Assembly: GCA_029255685.2 (NCBI GenBank)
Contig: CM055320.2
Location: forward strand, 45,419,910-45,483,909
From: Silene conica
Lineage: Eukaryota > Streptophyta > Magnoliopsida > Caryophyllales > Caryophyllaceae
Direction of reading: 5' to 3'
Length of the DNA stretch: 64,000 nt
The translations under genes were made by a program, and so were the position numbers. Below the pieces are notes generated by a model. The model saw nothing but the letters and a program-made list of their open reading frames with translations. It had not been told where the DNA came from and did no database searches. Below are positions 1-10,320 of this stretch, piece after piece (position 1 is the stretch's first letter; each line of letters starts with the position of its first letter).

Positions 1-365
1 AGGTTGAGATATTGGGATTTACATGCTTCACATGTTATATATATGCTGGAGTATGTTGGATGCTTTATGTGCTACGTGTCGTTGACAATATGTGGCTAGG
101 AGAACTCTAGTCACTCCCCACTGATTGTGGCGTACATGTTTACATGTATGTAGGTACATGACAGGTGGTTGGCAGAGGGTTGCATGGAGCTAGCGAGCGA
201 TGATCCTATTCATCGATTGACTTACACGTTTACGTTAGCTAGACTTTAGTTTACATTTCAGTTTTTGAGTGCCTGTAGGGATGTGCCATCCCAGGCTCTT
301 TAAATTCCGCGTAAATTTTGGCATGTTGTATGTTTTATTTTTCCGCTGCGACGAGGGGTTTTACA
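1..365 (+). mobile_element. End of a long Ty3/gypsy LTR (cut by window edge)
   Basis: The last 365 bases of an LTR that ends in TTTTACA. It is the reverse complement of the left part of the LTR at 1690-4588 and of the LTRs at 52994 and 59150: the same poly-C/CGCGAAAGCGG end, the same block around 'gtgactagag' and the same 'catcgctcgctag' block. No tRNA primer site follows it, so it is a 3' LTR or a solo LTR whose other part lies outside the window. Confidence 0.8.
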
Positions 366-914
366 AGTCAGGTCTAATATAAGGTCTATTATACTGGTCA
401 ATGTCATAATACGGGTAAAAGTTACTTTCTAACACTTATTTTCTTACTATTTTTAAATAAAAAATCACTTTCTAACACTTATTTTCGTAATTGCTCATTC
501 ATCTACGAGTTTTACTCATTCATGGACTTTTTTTCATTACTTTTCGATTATATACCCTTTACCTAAAAAAAGTTATCTCTAATTATCTGCCCCACAAAAT
601 ACCCTAAACCACACAACTATGGATGCTAGCTCTCGTATCGATCAGGTAATAATTTTAATCTCTACCTTTATCAATTATATTATATGAAATTCAAAAATTG
701 ATTTAGACTAATTAAATTAGGGTTTCTTTAAATCGTTTTTTTGTTTTGTTCATTTTCTTCCTTAATTTTTTCTTGTAATTGTTATTTGGATTGAATCATG
801 TCACAATAATATTAGATTTGTAGGATGTTCAATTAGAGAACTAATTGACATTAGAGAACAAATCGAGCAAGCTGTACTTTTTATCGGTACATGTCTTTCT
901 CCCAAATTGACATT
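366..914. other. AT-rich DNA between transposons, possible host sequence
   Basis: No transposon hallmark is visible here. The stretch is AT-rich, with two near-copies of a 'ctttctaacacttattttc' phrase near 424 and 468. It is the target into which the 920-4706 element inserted; the flank resumes at 4712. A possible short exon lies inside (619-645), described separately. It could equally be an old, unrecognisable repeat. Confidence 0.4.
619..645 (+). other. Possible first coding exon of a host gene (remnant)
   Basis: An ATG is followed by nine open codons (MDASSRIDQ) and then directly by GTAAT, a good plant splice donor, with an AT/C-rich leader upstream. A TTTGTAG acceptor at about 817-823 is followed by a short stretch that could encode REQIEQAVLFIGTCLSP in one frame. 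The LTR element at 920 interrupts it, and another acceptor-like 'gttatag' near 4817-4823 lies in the downstream flank. The protein family is not recognised. This is inferred from splice-like signals only and could be chance in AT-rich DNA. Confidence 0.2.
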
Positions 915-2397
915 ATTATTGTAATACTCCGTATTTTCATAGTTCGTGATGGTGAGTGATTTTATATTTTGTCGGGACGAGATATAATTATAATTTATTT
1001 GATACGTATTTGCTAGTTGTTATGATAATTATTTTAATATGTCTTGTGGACTTGTAACACTATTTTCATATATAATTTATATTTAATCGGTTTTATATAA
1101 AATACTTTGCTTTGTCTTACTTTGTTATTCACTACCTCGGACATTCCGAGATGGTAACAGTTCTGTTTATTTGAGAATGTCTTGTTAAAGGCTCTTAAAT
1201 AAGTGGGGGTGTTACAAAGTAGGTTCGACAATGAGAATACGATACTTGGTTAATTGGAGTAAGATTTTAAGAGATAAAGTAATGAGTAGGACGAAGTAAT
1301 TGAGCTAGAATTTTATAATGGGGTTACGGGGACGTAACCATGTTTTTAGGAGGGTAGAATGTGACATTTCGTGTTTTAGAATTCTTTTATTTGGTATTAG
1401 GTGTTATTGGTGTCATATTTTGTGTTAGTTATGTGTCTAATGATCTGTGATGGTGACCATTGGGTTGTGAACTTCGGGACGATGTTCATTTTAAGGAGGA
1501 CAGACTGTAATACTCCGTATTTTCATAGTTCGTGATGGTGAGTGATTTTATATTTTGTCGGGACGAGATATAATTATAATTTATTTGATACGTATTTGCT
1601 AGTTGTTACGATAATTATTTTAATATGTCTTCTGGACTTGTAACACTATTTTCATATATAATTTATATTTAATCGGTTTTATATAAAGTTGTAAAACCCC
1701 TCGCGAAAGCGGAAATATAAAACATACAGAGTACTAAAAATGCAGCGGAATTACAACTTTTTAACATAAACATGCGAGGTGAATTAAAACTGAAAACTGA
1801 AACTGATATAAACAAAATAGATAAGTATAACAGTCTAAGTACTAAAATGAAATATGTACAACACCCTGGGATGGAACATCCCTACAGGCACTCAAAACAA
1901 CTGTATCAAAACTAGAGTCTAGCTAACGTAATGGGTAAGTCATATCGATGATTAGGATCATCGCTCGCTAGCTCCATGTGAACCCTCCATCAACCATCCT
2001 GCATGTACCTACATACATTTAAACATGTACGCCACAATCAGTGGGGATTGACTAGAGTTCTCCTAGCCACCTTTTGTAACGACACGTACCACAGAAATAC
2101 AAACAGAATACTCCAGCATATATATACACATGTGAAGTATAAAAGCTCATCAACTGAATCATACTATCATGCAATTACTAATGCACGGCTCTCAACCAAC
2201 TTCGGAAACCATTTGGAAGGAGAGCTGGTTTCCCTACCGGTTACCCGGTCGGGGGGTCTTTCAGTCCAAACTATTTACAAATTGACTAAAGAGTCACCCA
2301 ATGCCTTGGATGAACAATATCAAAGTCAAAGTATCATACTCATAAATATCAACATCTATATCTGACACAGTACCAACCCTAGGCAAGCAGATAAAAC

Positions 2398-2975
2398 TCA
2401 GCAAGTATAAGGTTCAGCGGTCAACTTAAGACATAACCTAAATACCAATCATTCAGCAAGTATAAAGGTTCAGCGGTCAACTTAAGACATAACCTAAATA
2501 CCAAAATCATTCTACAAGCAAGGATTCAGAGGCCAACTTAAGGCACAGACCTGCCAATCCACAAGACACTAGACTCAGAGGCCAACATAAGGCATAAACT
2601 AGCACCCAATAAGTAAAGAACTCAGAGGCCAACTTAAGGCATGACCTTCACTGCATCACAAGACACTAGGCTCAGAGGCCAGCTTAAGGCATGTCCTAGC
2701 ATCAGCATCTGCACTCCGGGTAAGGTGTTACGACCTGACTGCCCCGTTGTGCATCTACTCTACTCGTCAGACTCAGAGGCCAACTTAAGGCATGTTCCAA
2801 CGCGATCACAATCAAACATGTCTAGGCTCGGAGGCCAGCTTAAGGCATATCCCAGACACGACAACCATACACATATAGGGCTCAGAGGCCAACTTAAGGC
2901 ATATCCCCATATATGACAACAAGCTCACGTATTAAGCTCAGAGGCCAGCTTAAGGCATACCTTAATACGCATCAA
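2398..2975. repeat. Minisatellite, about ten units around 'ggccaacttaaggcat'
   Basis: About ten imperfect units of roughly 50 bp share the core 'cagaggccaacttaaggca'; the first units read 'ggtcaacttaagacata'. The array occupies the same slot in the LTR as an unrelated minisatellite in the sister LTRs at 53745 and 59896. Confidence 0.85.
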
Positions 2976-3247
2976 TACAATATCATCCAAAGATAGTAAC
3001 TATATCTGTAGTTCTACTCTCTTATACTTCTAATCAACACTTAATTGATCCGGGGAACTAAGTGAGGGAGAGCTGGTTTCCCTTTCGGTTACCCAACCGG
3101 GGGGTCTCTATCGTCTCTCCATTCCCGAACCCAATATAGTGTCGCCCATCCTCTGGGGACCTCAAACACACATACAAGGTACACGGACGAATCTCAAACA
3201 AAACCGATAATTCGTTTGAAAGTTATAAATGAATCTTAAGTAAACAG

Positions 3248-3640
3248 GGGCTCCCAGCCGGTCAGTGGCAGGCAGCCGGCTGACCGTCTGGCAACCCAAC
3301 CCCTTACAATTCTTTAAATTCGAAAACAATGAGAAAGGGCCCTCAGCCGGTCGGCAGGCAGCCGGCCAACCGGCTGGGGAACCCATTCCTTCAATTTTTA
3401 TCATACGCAACAATACAAGGAGCTCCCAGCCGGTCAACAGGCAGCCGGCCTACCGGCTGGGAAACTTATTCCCTAAAAATCCTTTTTACGCAAACTCACA
3501 AGAAGAGACTCCCAGCCGGTCAGCAGGCAGCCGACCTACCGGCTGGGCACCCAAATTCCCTAAAATTCAAACACGAGAAACAACACTACGAAACACTCCC
3601 AGCCGGTCGACCGGCGGCCGGCCGGTCGACCGACTCAGAG
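3248..3640. repeat. Five GC-rich hairpin units (CAGCCGG...CCGGCTG)
   Basis: Five units about 85 bp apart each begin CCCAGCCGG or a close variant, and most close with CCGGCTGGG after 25-35 bp, so each can fold back on itself. The last unit contains two GGTCGACC-type palindromes. The sister LTRs carry four such units at 54393-54706 and 60512-60810. Confidence 0.85.
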
Positions 3641-4711
3641 TCCCTGAGCACGAAATTCCCGTTTTACAGTGATCTTAAAACATCACCAAATCGGTACTAA
3701 ATACTGAAATCACTACCAACAATTAATTCCCAGCATTCATAAGGTTTATATCATTCATTAACAAGCATAAATTCTCAACATTTAAGCATATTAGAAACAT
3801 ATTTTGTATTCGTCGTAAGGATGAAATTTCTGAAAATCAAACTATGAACATGTGAAAAACAATCAAAGCATATGAACAATATATTCATGTATTCCTAGCA
3901 TGATTCTAAGTCCATTGAACATAAACAACATGTAAAATCAGAAACTTAATCATCTAAACCAAGAAAAGTGCTAATATTACAAATAAGGCCGTGTTTCTCA
4001 TAATTGTCACCTCTAATGCGGTTATGCTCCAAGATCTTCTTCCACAATGTAACTATCAACACCAAGATCCTCTAAGTCTTCACCTACAACAAGAAAAAAC
4101 GGTTTTAAGAGACTAAAATCGGATTCTACTCAAAACAGGCCATTTTTCAAGTTGAAGGAAATGGAAATTGAAAGTGATAGATGTGTTGCAAATTTCATGA
4201 GGATTCCGAAAACATATAACTTGCCTTGGTTTGGAATCCGGATGATGATGGAAAATCGAAAAGAAGGTTGGGGGTTTTAGGAGAAAAAGAAGAACAAGAG
4301 AAGCAGTGTTTTGATTTTTATGAGAATGAAAATGTCGACATTCTCAAGACTAGAAGGGTTTATATTGTCCTTTCCGTTTAAATGAAAACGGGTTTGGAAA
4401 AATGAGCGGGTTTTATGATACGGACTTAAGCTCGCCAAGTTGTGTTCGTCTTAAGGACTTAAGGTTCTTAAGACGGATCTCAACGATTATTAAAAATACT
4501 TCCTCAATAAATAATAAAATATTATTTTTATTCCGTAAAAATAATTTAAAACCTTAAAATATATTTTACGAAAATACGCGATGTTACAAAAGTATTTTGG
4601 TTTGTCTTACTTTGTTATTTACTACCTCGTACATTCCGAGATGGTAACACCTCTGTGTATTTGAGAATGTCTTATTAAAGGGTCTTAAATAAATTGGGGT
4701 GTTACAATTAT

Positions 4712-4853
4712 GTGCTTGTATGTTGTTCTTATGTTGCTGTGGAAGTATGAGTGAATGACTTTGCTAAATCCATGCAAACTTATAAACATAAATTATAATC
4801 ATTTTTGTTATAGGGGATTTGTACTTACACGATGACAACAAACATGGATATAG
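4712..4853. other. Flank of the 920-4706 element, possible host sequence
   Basis: This continues the 366-914 flank after the target duplication. It is AT-rich, with a 'tttttgttatag' tract at about 4811-4823 that could be a splice acceptor, followed by an open stretch (GDLYLHDDNKHGYS in one frame). The protein is not recognised. Confidence 0.25.
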
Positions 4854-5338
4854 CACTACTACAAAAATCAATCTAGACATCACTTAATATGCATCAGATA
4901 TTTTAAAAAAACTGATGTATAAACATAGACATCAGGGATTTTAAGAAATCATATGTCTATAACTTTAAATATACATCAGTGTTTTAAAAAATTGATGTCT
5001 ATTAAACGCACCTTTTAAAGGACATCAGATATTAAAACACTGATGTTTATTTGATTCCCAAACTAATGCTTACTTACCTTGTGTTTATACTAAACTATTA
5101 ACATAACAATATCTTTCATATTTTCCCCCAAATTTTAAAGCAACCCTAATTTCTCAATTTTATTTCTAGATTTCCTTCGATAATTGCTCAAACTCACCTA
5201 CACGACCTCATATTCGTCAATTAGACAGGGCAAAATCCATCTACTGCTCATCTCATTTGCAAAACCCATCCATCGTTACTCACAAAACCCATTATCGTTG
5301 CTCCATTATATGTGCTTGTCATCTCCTTTAAATAGTAT
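4854..5338 (+). mobile_element. CACTA (En/Spm) DNA transposon, left end
   Basis: It begins with CACTACTACAAAAA, the typical CACTA terminal motif. Over the next ~200 bp there are seven or more copies of a short subterminal motif ACATCAG in both orientations, as expected for transposase binding sites in this superfamily. The base context 'tatag' before it allows a 3-bp target duplication TAG. No matching right terminus (TTTTTGTAGTAGTG) and no transposase frame was seen; the rest resembles a transcribed leader. The right boundary is set by the neighbouring LTR piece and is approximate. Confidence 0.65.
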
Positions 5339-5486
5339 TTATCCCGTAGTTTAGATAACAACTTAAAACCCCCAGTTTTGTGTCCGACAGATGATACTTA
5401 GCCTCCCTGTGGGATCGACCCTATTTACCACTAGCTTATGTTAGTAGTTTATTAGGTTTATTTTTGGTGTATAACGACAGACATCA
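5339..5486 (+). mobile_element. Athila-type LTR end, opposite in orientation to the next LTR
   Basis: It reads in the plus direction like the end of an Athila LTR: a C-run, then 'ccctgtgggatcgaccc', then a terminal ACATCA. The 'ctagcttatgttagt' block reappears inverted in the adjoining minus-strand LTR near 5520, so the two are related LTR ends meeting head to head. It is a fragment; its left boundary is approximate. Confidence 0.6.
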
Positions 5487-7010
5487 GGTGTCAAAGATAA
5501 AATTTATAAGTCCGAACTAGACTAACATAAGCTAGCGAAAGTACTGGTCGAACCACAAGGAGGAAGGGAGATATTAATTGTCTAAAACTTTACTCCAAGG
5601 TAAAAAATGGGGGGTTTGATTGATTTGTTTTGGACTAAGTCTAGTTAAGAAAGTAACAAGAATAAAACTGAAATATAAGATGTAAACAAATGATAAAAAG
5701 AATGCTAGGATGTTCGGGTTGCTATAGCTACGATGGCAAATAGTCTAGGTAGGTCTGTATTACAGTCGCGTAAGGGGTATAGCAAGTCCTTTCGGTCCGA
5801 GTTAACTAGTACCTCATTTTGGCTTATGCTAATAGTCCCTAGGTCTCATTAATCTTAGTTGTCAGCACGATAGGTGATTCCTAATGTCTAAGTCACATAC
5901 CTTCTAATCGTAGTAACTTAGTTGCCTTAATCCGTTAACTAATGCCCTTCCATATCTCTCAATCCACAGTTTGGTCATTACTAAGCATCTAACAAGTCTC
6001 CTCTTGGTCTCATTGAAAGATATCGCACTTAACGAGGTAAAACAGTTCTGATCATACACGAAATCAGTCGACCGACCAGCTACTCCATTCGATCGACCAA
6101 TCCACTCAGTCGGTCGACCAAGCGCTGTTACGGGTTGCCCTAAACTAAGCCATCTATGCTATAGGTCGCCTACATCCTAAGATATGGGGTTTAGCTACAC
6201 ATGATACTAATGAAAACAGAAACTTTAATTATAATAACAACAAACACCATGATTAAGATTATTAACGAGATTACAAACAATAAAAGCGACGGTTTCAGGA
6301 TTCTAACTAACCGGAATCAATTCTAAGAAAATTGTAAATAATTGGAATAAGAAGCTAGAATTACCATAGAACAATAAGGCAGAAACAAGAATGGAACGAT
6401 TGAACTTTACTGAATTATGCGTGGAACATAATATTTATTGTAAACTAATTCTAAAACTAGATTAAAAACTAATGATAAATTTGATAATGAACTTTGGCTA
6501 AAGTTAAATAAAAACTGGATAATTAATACAGAGGCTGAGAATTACGTTATATGGGCTTAATCTCGTTTCTTAATTTTCCGAAAAGGCTGAGTGGTCGACC
6601 GACCGTTGGCACTGGTCAGTCAACCAGTTGTCGGGTTTGTTGAAGCTTCTAATCTTTTAAATAGACTTTTAAAATCTCGCTCTTCAGTTGCATTGGTCGA
6701 CCGACCGTTGTGCTCAGTCGGTCGGCTGATGTAGCTGATGTATCAGTTCTCTCAACTTCTGCAATCTGTCCTTTTAGCCCTGAAGTGCGCGCTAGGCTTT
6801 GTCCCTTCACCGTTCCTTCATGTCATTAGCCATGCAATCTACTCGAGGACAGGTTTGACTCAAAATCTACTCATTTCTGCATTAATCTACAATAATGCAC
6901 TAAAATACGAAAGTAGACGAAATAGGAAAAATAATAGCTATAATAGCATAGTTGAGCTCTGAAATGCGTGTAAAAAGAGATGTAAAACATCATAAAATAG
7001 ACACGCATCA
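5468..7010 (-). mobile_element. Athila-1 3' LTR
   Basis: The right edge is sharp: CGCATCA, followed by a polypurine tract read on the minus strand. The left edge is uncertain by ~20 bp because a related LTR end in the opposite orientation abuts it. The LTR contains several pairs of GGTCGACCGACC-like palindromes (about 6061-6128, 6594-6630 and 6694-6728). No target duplication can be read because the partner LTR is outside the window. Confidence 0.75.
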
Positions 7011-7561
7011 AATTTCCCCAAACCAAACCCTTGCTTGTCCTCAAGGAAGAACTAGACTCGATCTTAAAAACTAGTGGAACAATTTCAATCTAAGAGCGAC
7101 ATTCAACTATAAAACGAGTTATGAAGTTGTCAAAAATTGCTAATCTATCAACTATAGATGTAACACCCCCATTTATTCAGGGGCATGGACTAGGACTCCC
7201 TAGATAATTAAGGGTGTTACCATCTCGGATTACCGAGGCAGTAGATAACAAAGGAAAGAACACAGTACTTTATTAAATATTAAAAGTCAAATCAACGTTC
7301 TTACAACTGTCTCAAGAACTGTCTCAAAACGAATACTAAAAGTTCAACAAATTATAACTGAAAAACTATGGTGATCTAGACTCTGGTCCGGTCCGGATCC
7401 AAGCTCTCCCATCCCATTCAGCTCCCATAGTCACAAGCACCTGTCAATATGCTCCCCAATAAATTGGTTCATCACAGGTGATCACGAATACACAGGGTCA
7501 ACCACGAGGTTGAGTAGAGGAAATCAACAGATAAAACATAAACATTAGTAAAGAGCGTCTT

Positions 7562-8735
7562 ACTCCACTCCGAATCACAAGACCCAATAACTCCACTCCG
7601 TATCACAAGACCCATTATCTCCACACCAAATCACAAGACCCAATTATCTCCGCTGTGGGGAATAAAGCATGTATTCACCCTAAACTTGCAGGATTATAAT
7701 GAAAATTACAGTTGTGATTATAGTCATAAGATAAATAAAAACATGAAGAGAGTACAACCTTTGGTCCTTGTGCGAAAGGCCTAAGAACAAGAATTAACAC
7801 AAATTCCCTCCTATAACTTGCACCCAACACTTAGATTGAGACGATGCCGCGCGTGCTAGTAAATACTCTCCAATGCCTTGCAATATGGGGAGAGCCTTTG
7901 AGGTTTTAGATATGAGATCTGAGTTTTGGGAGAAGAATGCTCTCAAAACCCTAATTGTGAGAATTATGATTCAACAGTTACTGACAAAAGGAGAAAGACT
8001 CTCCTTATGTAGTATATGTGGGTCGGCCGAATTGGGTGGGTGAGAGTGGGCTTTCTCCACTCTTACCTTATTCCTTTGCGTGATTCGACCCGTTTTGCTA
8101 AATATTATTTGCAGGATTTTTATTATAAATCGCATACGTGTTATCAGATATTAATGCAGTCGATGTATTAATAACGGTCTGATAAAATTACGATATTGTA
8201 TAATTACCCAAATTAATATAACTGTTTATATTAATACGCGAAATTAATATTTAATTAAATATAACTGCTTATATTTAATTTACGAATTAAACATGTAATC
8301 CGTATTAGCTAAAATTATTTAATCCGTATTAAATAATAATCTCAACATCTTATTGACTAATTTAATAGTAAATACCTCTGACTAACTGTTTAGTCGTATC
8401 TGGCATAAATGTGATTGTATTTTCATACCTTCACATCTCTCAAACGTGTCCTACAGGTGTGACGTATAGGGACCAGTTGATCACCGCCATCCGTATGACA
8501 ATAACATCAAACTTATCTAGCAAGCCAACCGTTATTGATAAACGTGGATCAACTGGTAATAATACTGAAGTATGCCCTTGTGATCCTTAAAGAGATTTAA
8601 TAAGTCATTGTACTTAATTGTCAAGGACACCAGCCCCGACATCCGCACCATATCACAAGACCCAAATATCTCCACACCGTATCACAAGACCCAAATATCT
8701 TTGCACCATATAACAAGACCCATTATATCAATTTC
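7562..8735. repeat. Short tandem repeat ('tatcacaagaccca'), split by a solo LTR
   Basis: Units of about 28-30 bp with the core 'atcacaagaccca' followed by 'ctcca/cac' occur three times before 7653 and at least three times after 8646. The copia solo LTR at 7654-8641 landed within the array. Confidence 0.75.
7654..8641 (-). mobile_element. Ty1/copia-type solo LTR
   Basis: It runs from TGTGGGG to CCCGACA, 988 bp, with target duplication TCCGC at 7649-7653 and 8642-8646. It is clearly related to the split LTR at 40133-63481: the 'cctttggtccttgtgc' block and the 'gaccagttgatcaccgccat' block are shared. The latter block is also similar to the LTR at 18419-19795. Confidence 0.88.
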
Positions 8736-9172
8736 CGCATCATAGGAATATACAGTCAATAAATAATATTACAGCATTACCCATTCAATAAGGTGTATAT
8801 AATTCACAACAGTTAATAATCATGTTTCACATCATAAACGAGTGCACAATTATTCCCCTACCTCAAACTGCAGAAGGACAAAATCAACCGAAAAGCTGCT
8901 AGAAGTGTTCCACGCGAATACCGTCACCTAAACATATATTATGTAACGAATTAATAATCTCCCTGAACCCCCATAACTCAAGTTACTCTAGTATAAATAG
9001 AAACCTTCTAATAATGGAAAATTTCCTAAAATGCAAACTTTCCCGAAATAGTAACTTTCTTAAATCGAAACTTTCCAGAGTCGTAAAGCCCTTCAATTGT
9101 TCACCTTAGCAAATTATTTAGAATACTATAACCATAAATACACAATACAATACAATAATCAACCATTAATCT

Positions 9173-9182
9173 AATAATAATA

Positions 9183-9223
<41 letters not shown>

Positions 9224-9267
9224 TCATAATATAATAACAATAATAATAATAATAATAATAATAATAA
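9173..9267. repeat. (TAA)n microsatellite
   Basis: A nearly pure ATA/TAA trinucleotide run with a few interruptions, inside the gypsy solo LTR. It creates a meaningless poly-tyrosine/leucine frame. Confidence 0.95.
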
Positions 9268-9824
9268 CGTACACCCATAACCATAAACGCCCCCCACGAC
9301 TCATCTCGCATCTCGCGTAAAACCCAAACCACCACCACTGCCGGCAACCACCGCCAATCACCCTCACGTCCACCTGAGTGTCCTACCATAGCCATAACCA
9401 AGCCATGTTATTCACTCAACTCCCCGAACACGACTACTACCGATCCCCGCAACCACCACTCGCAACCCCGACAACCACCAGAACCAATACTAACACGACT
9501 CCTGACATCATACGACAACCGTGGTACCACCGTGTCGACCTCCCCCGAGTCAACGGTGGCACGACCCCAACCTATACCCGTAACAGACCCAAAACGCTAA
9601 CTAGCATCCGCTCTTTCCTCCGACATCAACGACCACCAGCGGCAGCGAACCACCGCCCTTGCACTCGCCCTCACTCCCGTAACCAACCCTAGCCACCACA
9701 GCGACTCAACCCTAGTGACACAAAACTACGACCGGAGCAAAACTTAAAAGACGAAACGGAAAAGCGAGAGGCTCACCTTAATCGTCTGAGACCGTCTGAA
9801 ACGTGGCTGAACCGCCCCTTAACC

Positions 9825-9826
<2 letters not shown>

Positions 9827-9866
<40 letters not shown>
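9827..9866. repeat. (CT)20 microsatellite
   Basis: An uninterrupted CT dinucleotide run near the right part of the gypsy solo LTR. Confidence 0.95.
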
Positions 9867-9869
<3 letters not shown>

Positions 9870-10320
9870 TCTCTCGTTTTTACCAGTCGGCGCTTAACCC
9901 GTGAATGATGAGTGTATTGTGTTTTTTTATTTGGGTTTAGAGTTTTGGCATCCACGTTTATAACGTAACGAAGCAAATAGGGTTTGTGTAAGTGTGGACG
10001 TGGGCTTGCCCATGACGAATACGAACTTCGTTTTAATTAATATGAACTAACCTCAACGCGAAATTATAAATACAATATAACACGTAACATTATTAGTATA
10101 ATATAGAACTTATAATATTATCTCGAGTTAACTTATAATATTAAGTCTCGGGTTAACGTATAATACTAAGTCTCGGGTTAACTTATAATATCACAATCCG
10201 AGTCTAAAAAAAAAGTGAGGTATAACATATTCGACAAATTAATTATCGAATACTAATGTTCAAATATGATCATACGTCAATATAAACAATAAATATCATA
10301 ATAAAATACGAGGTATTACA

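Larger units (their letters stand above)
1690..4588 (-). mobile_element. Ty3/gypsy solo LTR, ~2.9 kb
   Basis: This LTR starts TGTAAAACCCC and ends GATGTTACA, with a 5-bp target duplication AAAGT at 1685-1689 and 4589-4593. No internal region is present, so it is a solo LTR left by LTR-LTR recombination. It belongs to the same family as the two LTRs of the gag-only element at 52994-61757, which share its end sequences and most of its middle. It carries its own minisatellite (2398-2975) and a row of GC-rich hairpin units (3248-3640). It is nested in the right LTR of the 920-4706 element. Confidence 0.9.
920..4706 (+). mobile_element. Short LTR retroelement with two ~300-bp LTRs and a ~290-bp body
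   Basis: The left LTR is 920-1216 (TGTAATACTCC to GGGTGTTACA), the body is 1217-1505, and the right LTR starts at 1506 and ends at 4706. A 5-bp target duplication ATTAT lies at 915-919 and 4707-4711. A polypurine-like tract (aaggaggacagac) sits just before the right LTR and gives the plus orientation. The LTR start resembles the gypsy LTRs at 10320 and 39296 (their minus strands). The body has no coding capacity; it looks like a miniature or shrunken Ty3/gypsy relative. The right LTR was later split by the solo LTR at 1690-4588. Confidence 0.85.
7159..10320 (-). mobile_element. Ty3/gypsy solo LTR of a second long-LTR family
   Basis: It runs from TGTAACACCCCC to GAGGTATTACA with target duplication ATAGA at 7154-7158 and 10321-10325. 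On the minus strand it begins TGTAATACCTCGTATTTT, like the LTRs of the 920 element. No internal domain is present. It contains a tandem repeat near 7562, a copia solo LTR (7654-8641), a TAA microsatellite, a GC-rich leader-like block (9290-9720) and a CT microsatellite. It is inserted into the 3' spacer of Athila-1. Confidence 0.88.

Noticed and set aside
3162-3700. Overlapping frames with GRQPAGRL-type repeats
   Set aside because: Translations of the GC-rich hairpin units in the gypsy LTR.
9171-9401. 76-codon minus-strand frame
   Set aside because: Poly-tyrosine/leucine product of the TAA microsatellite.
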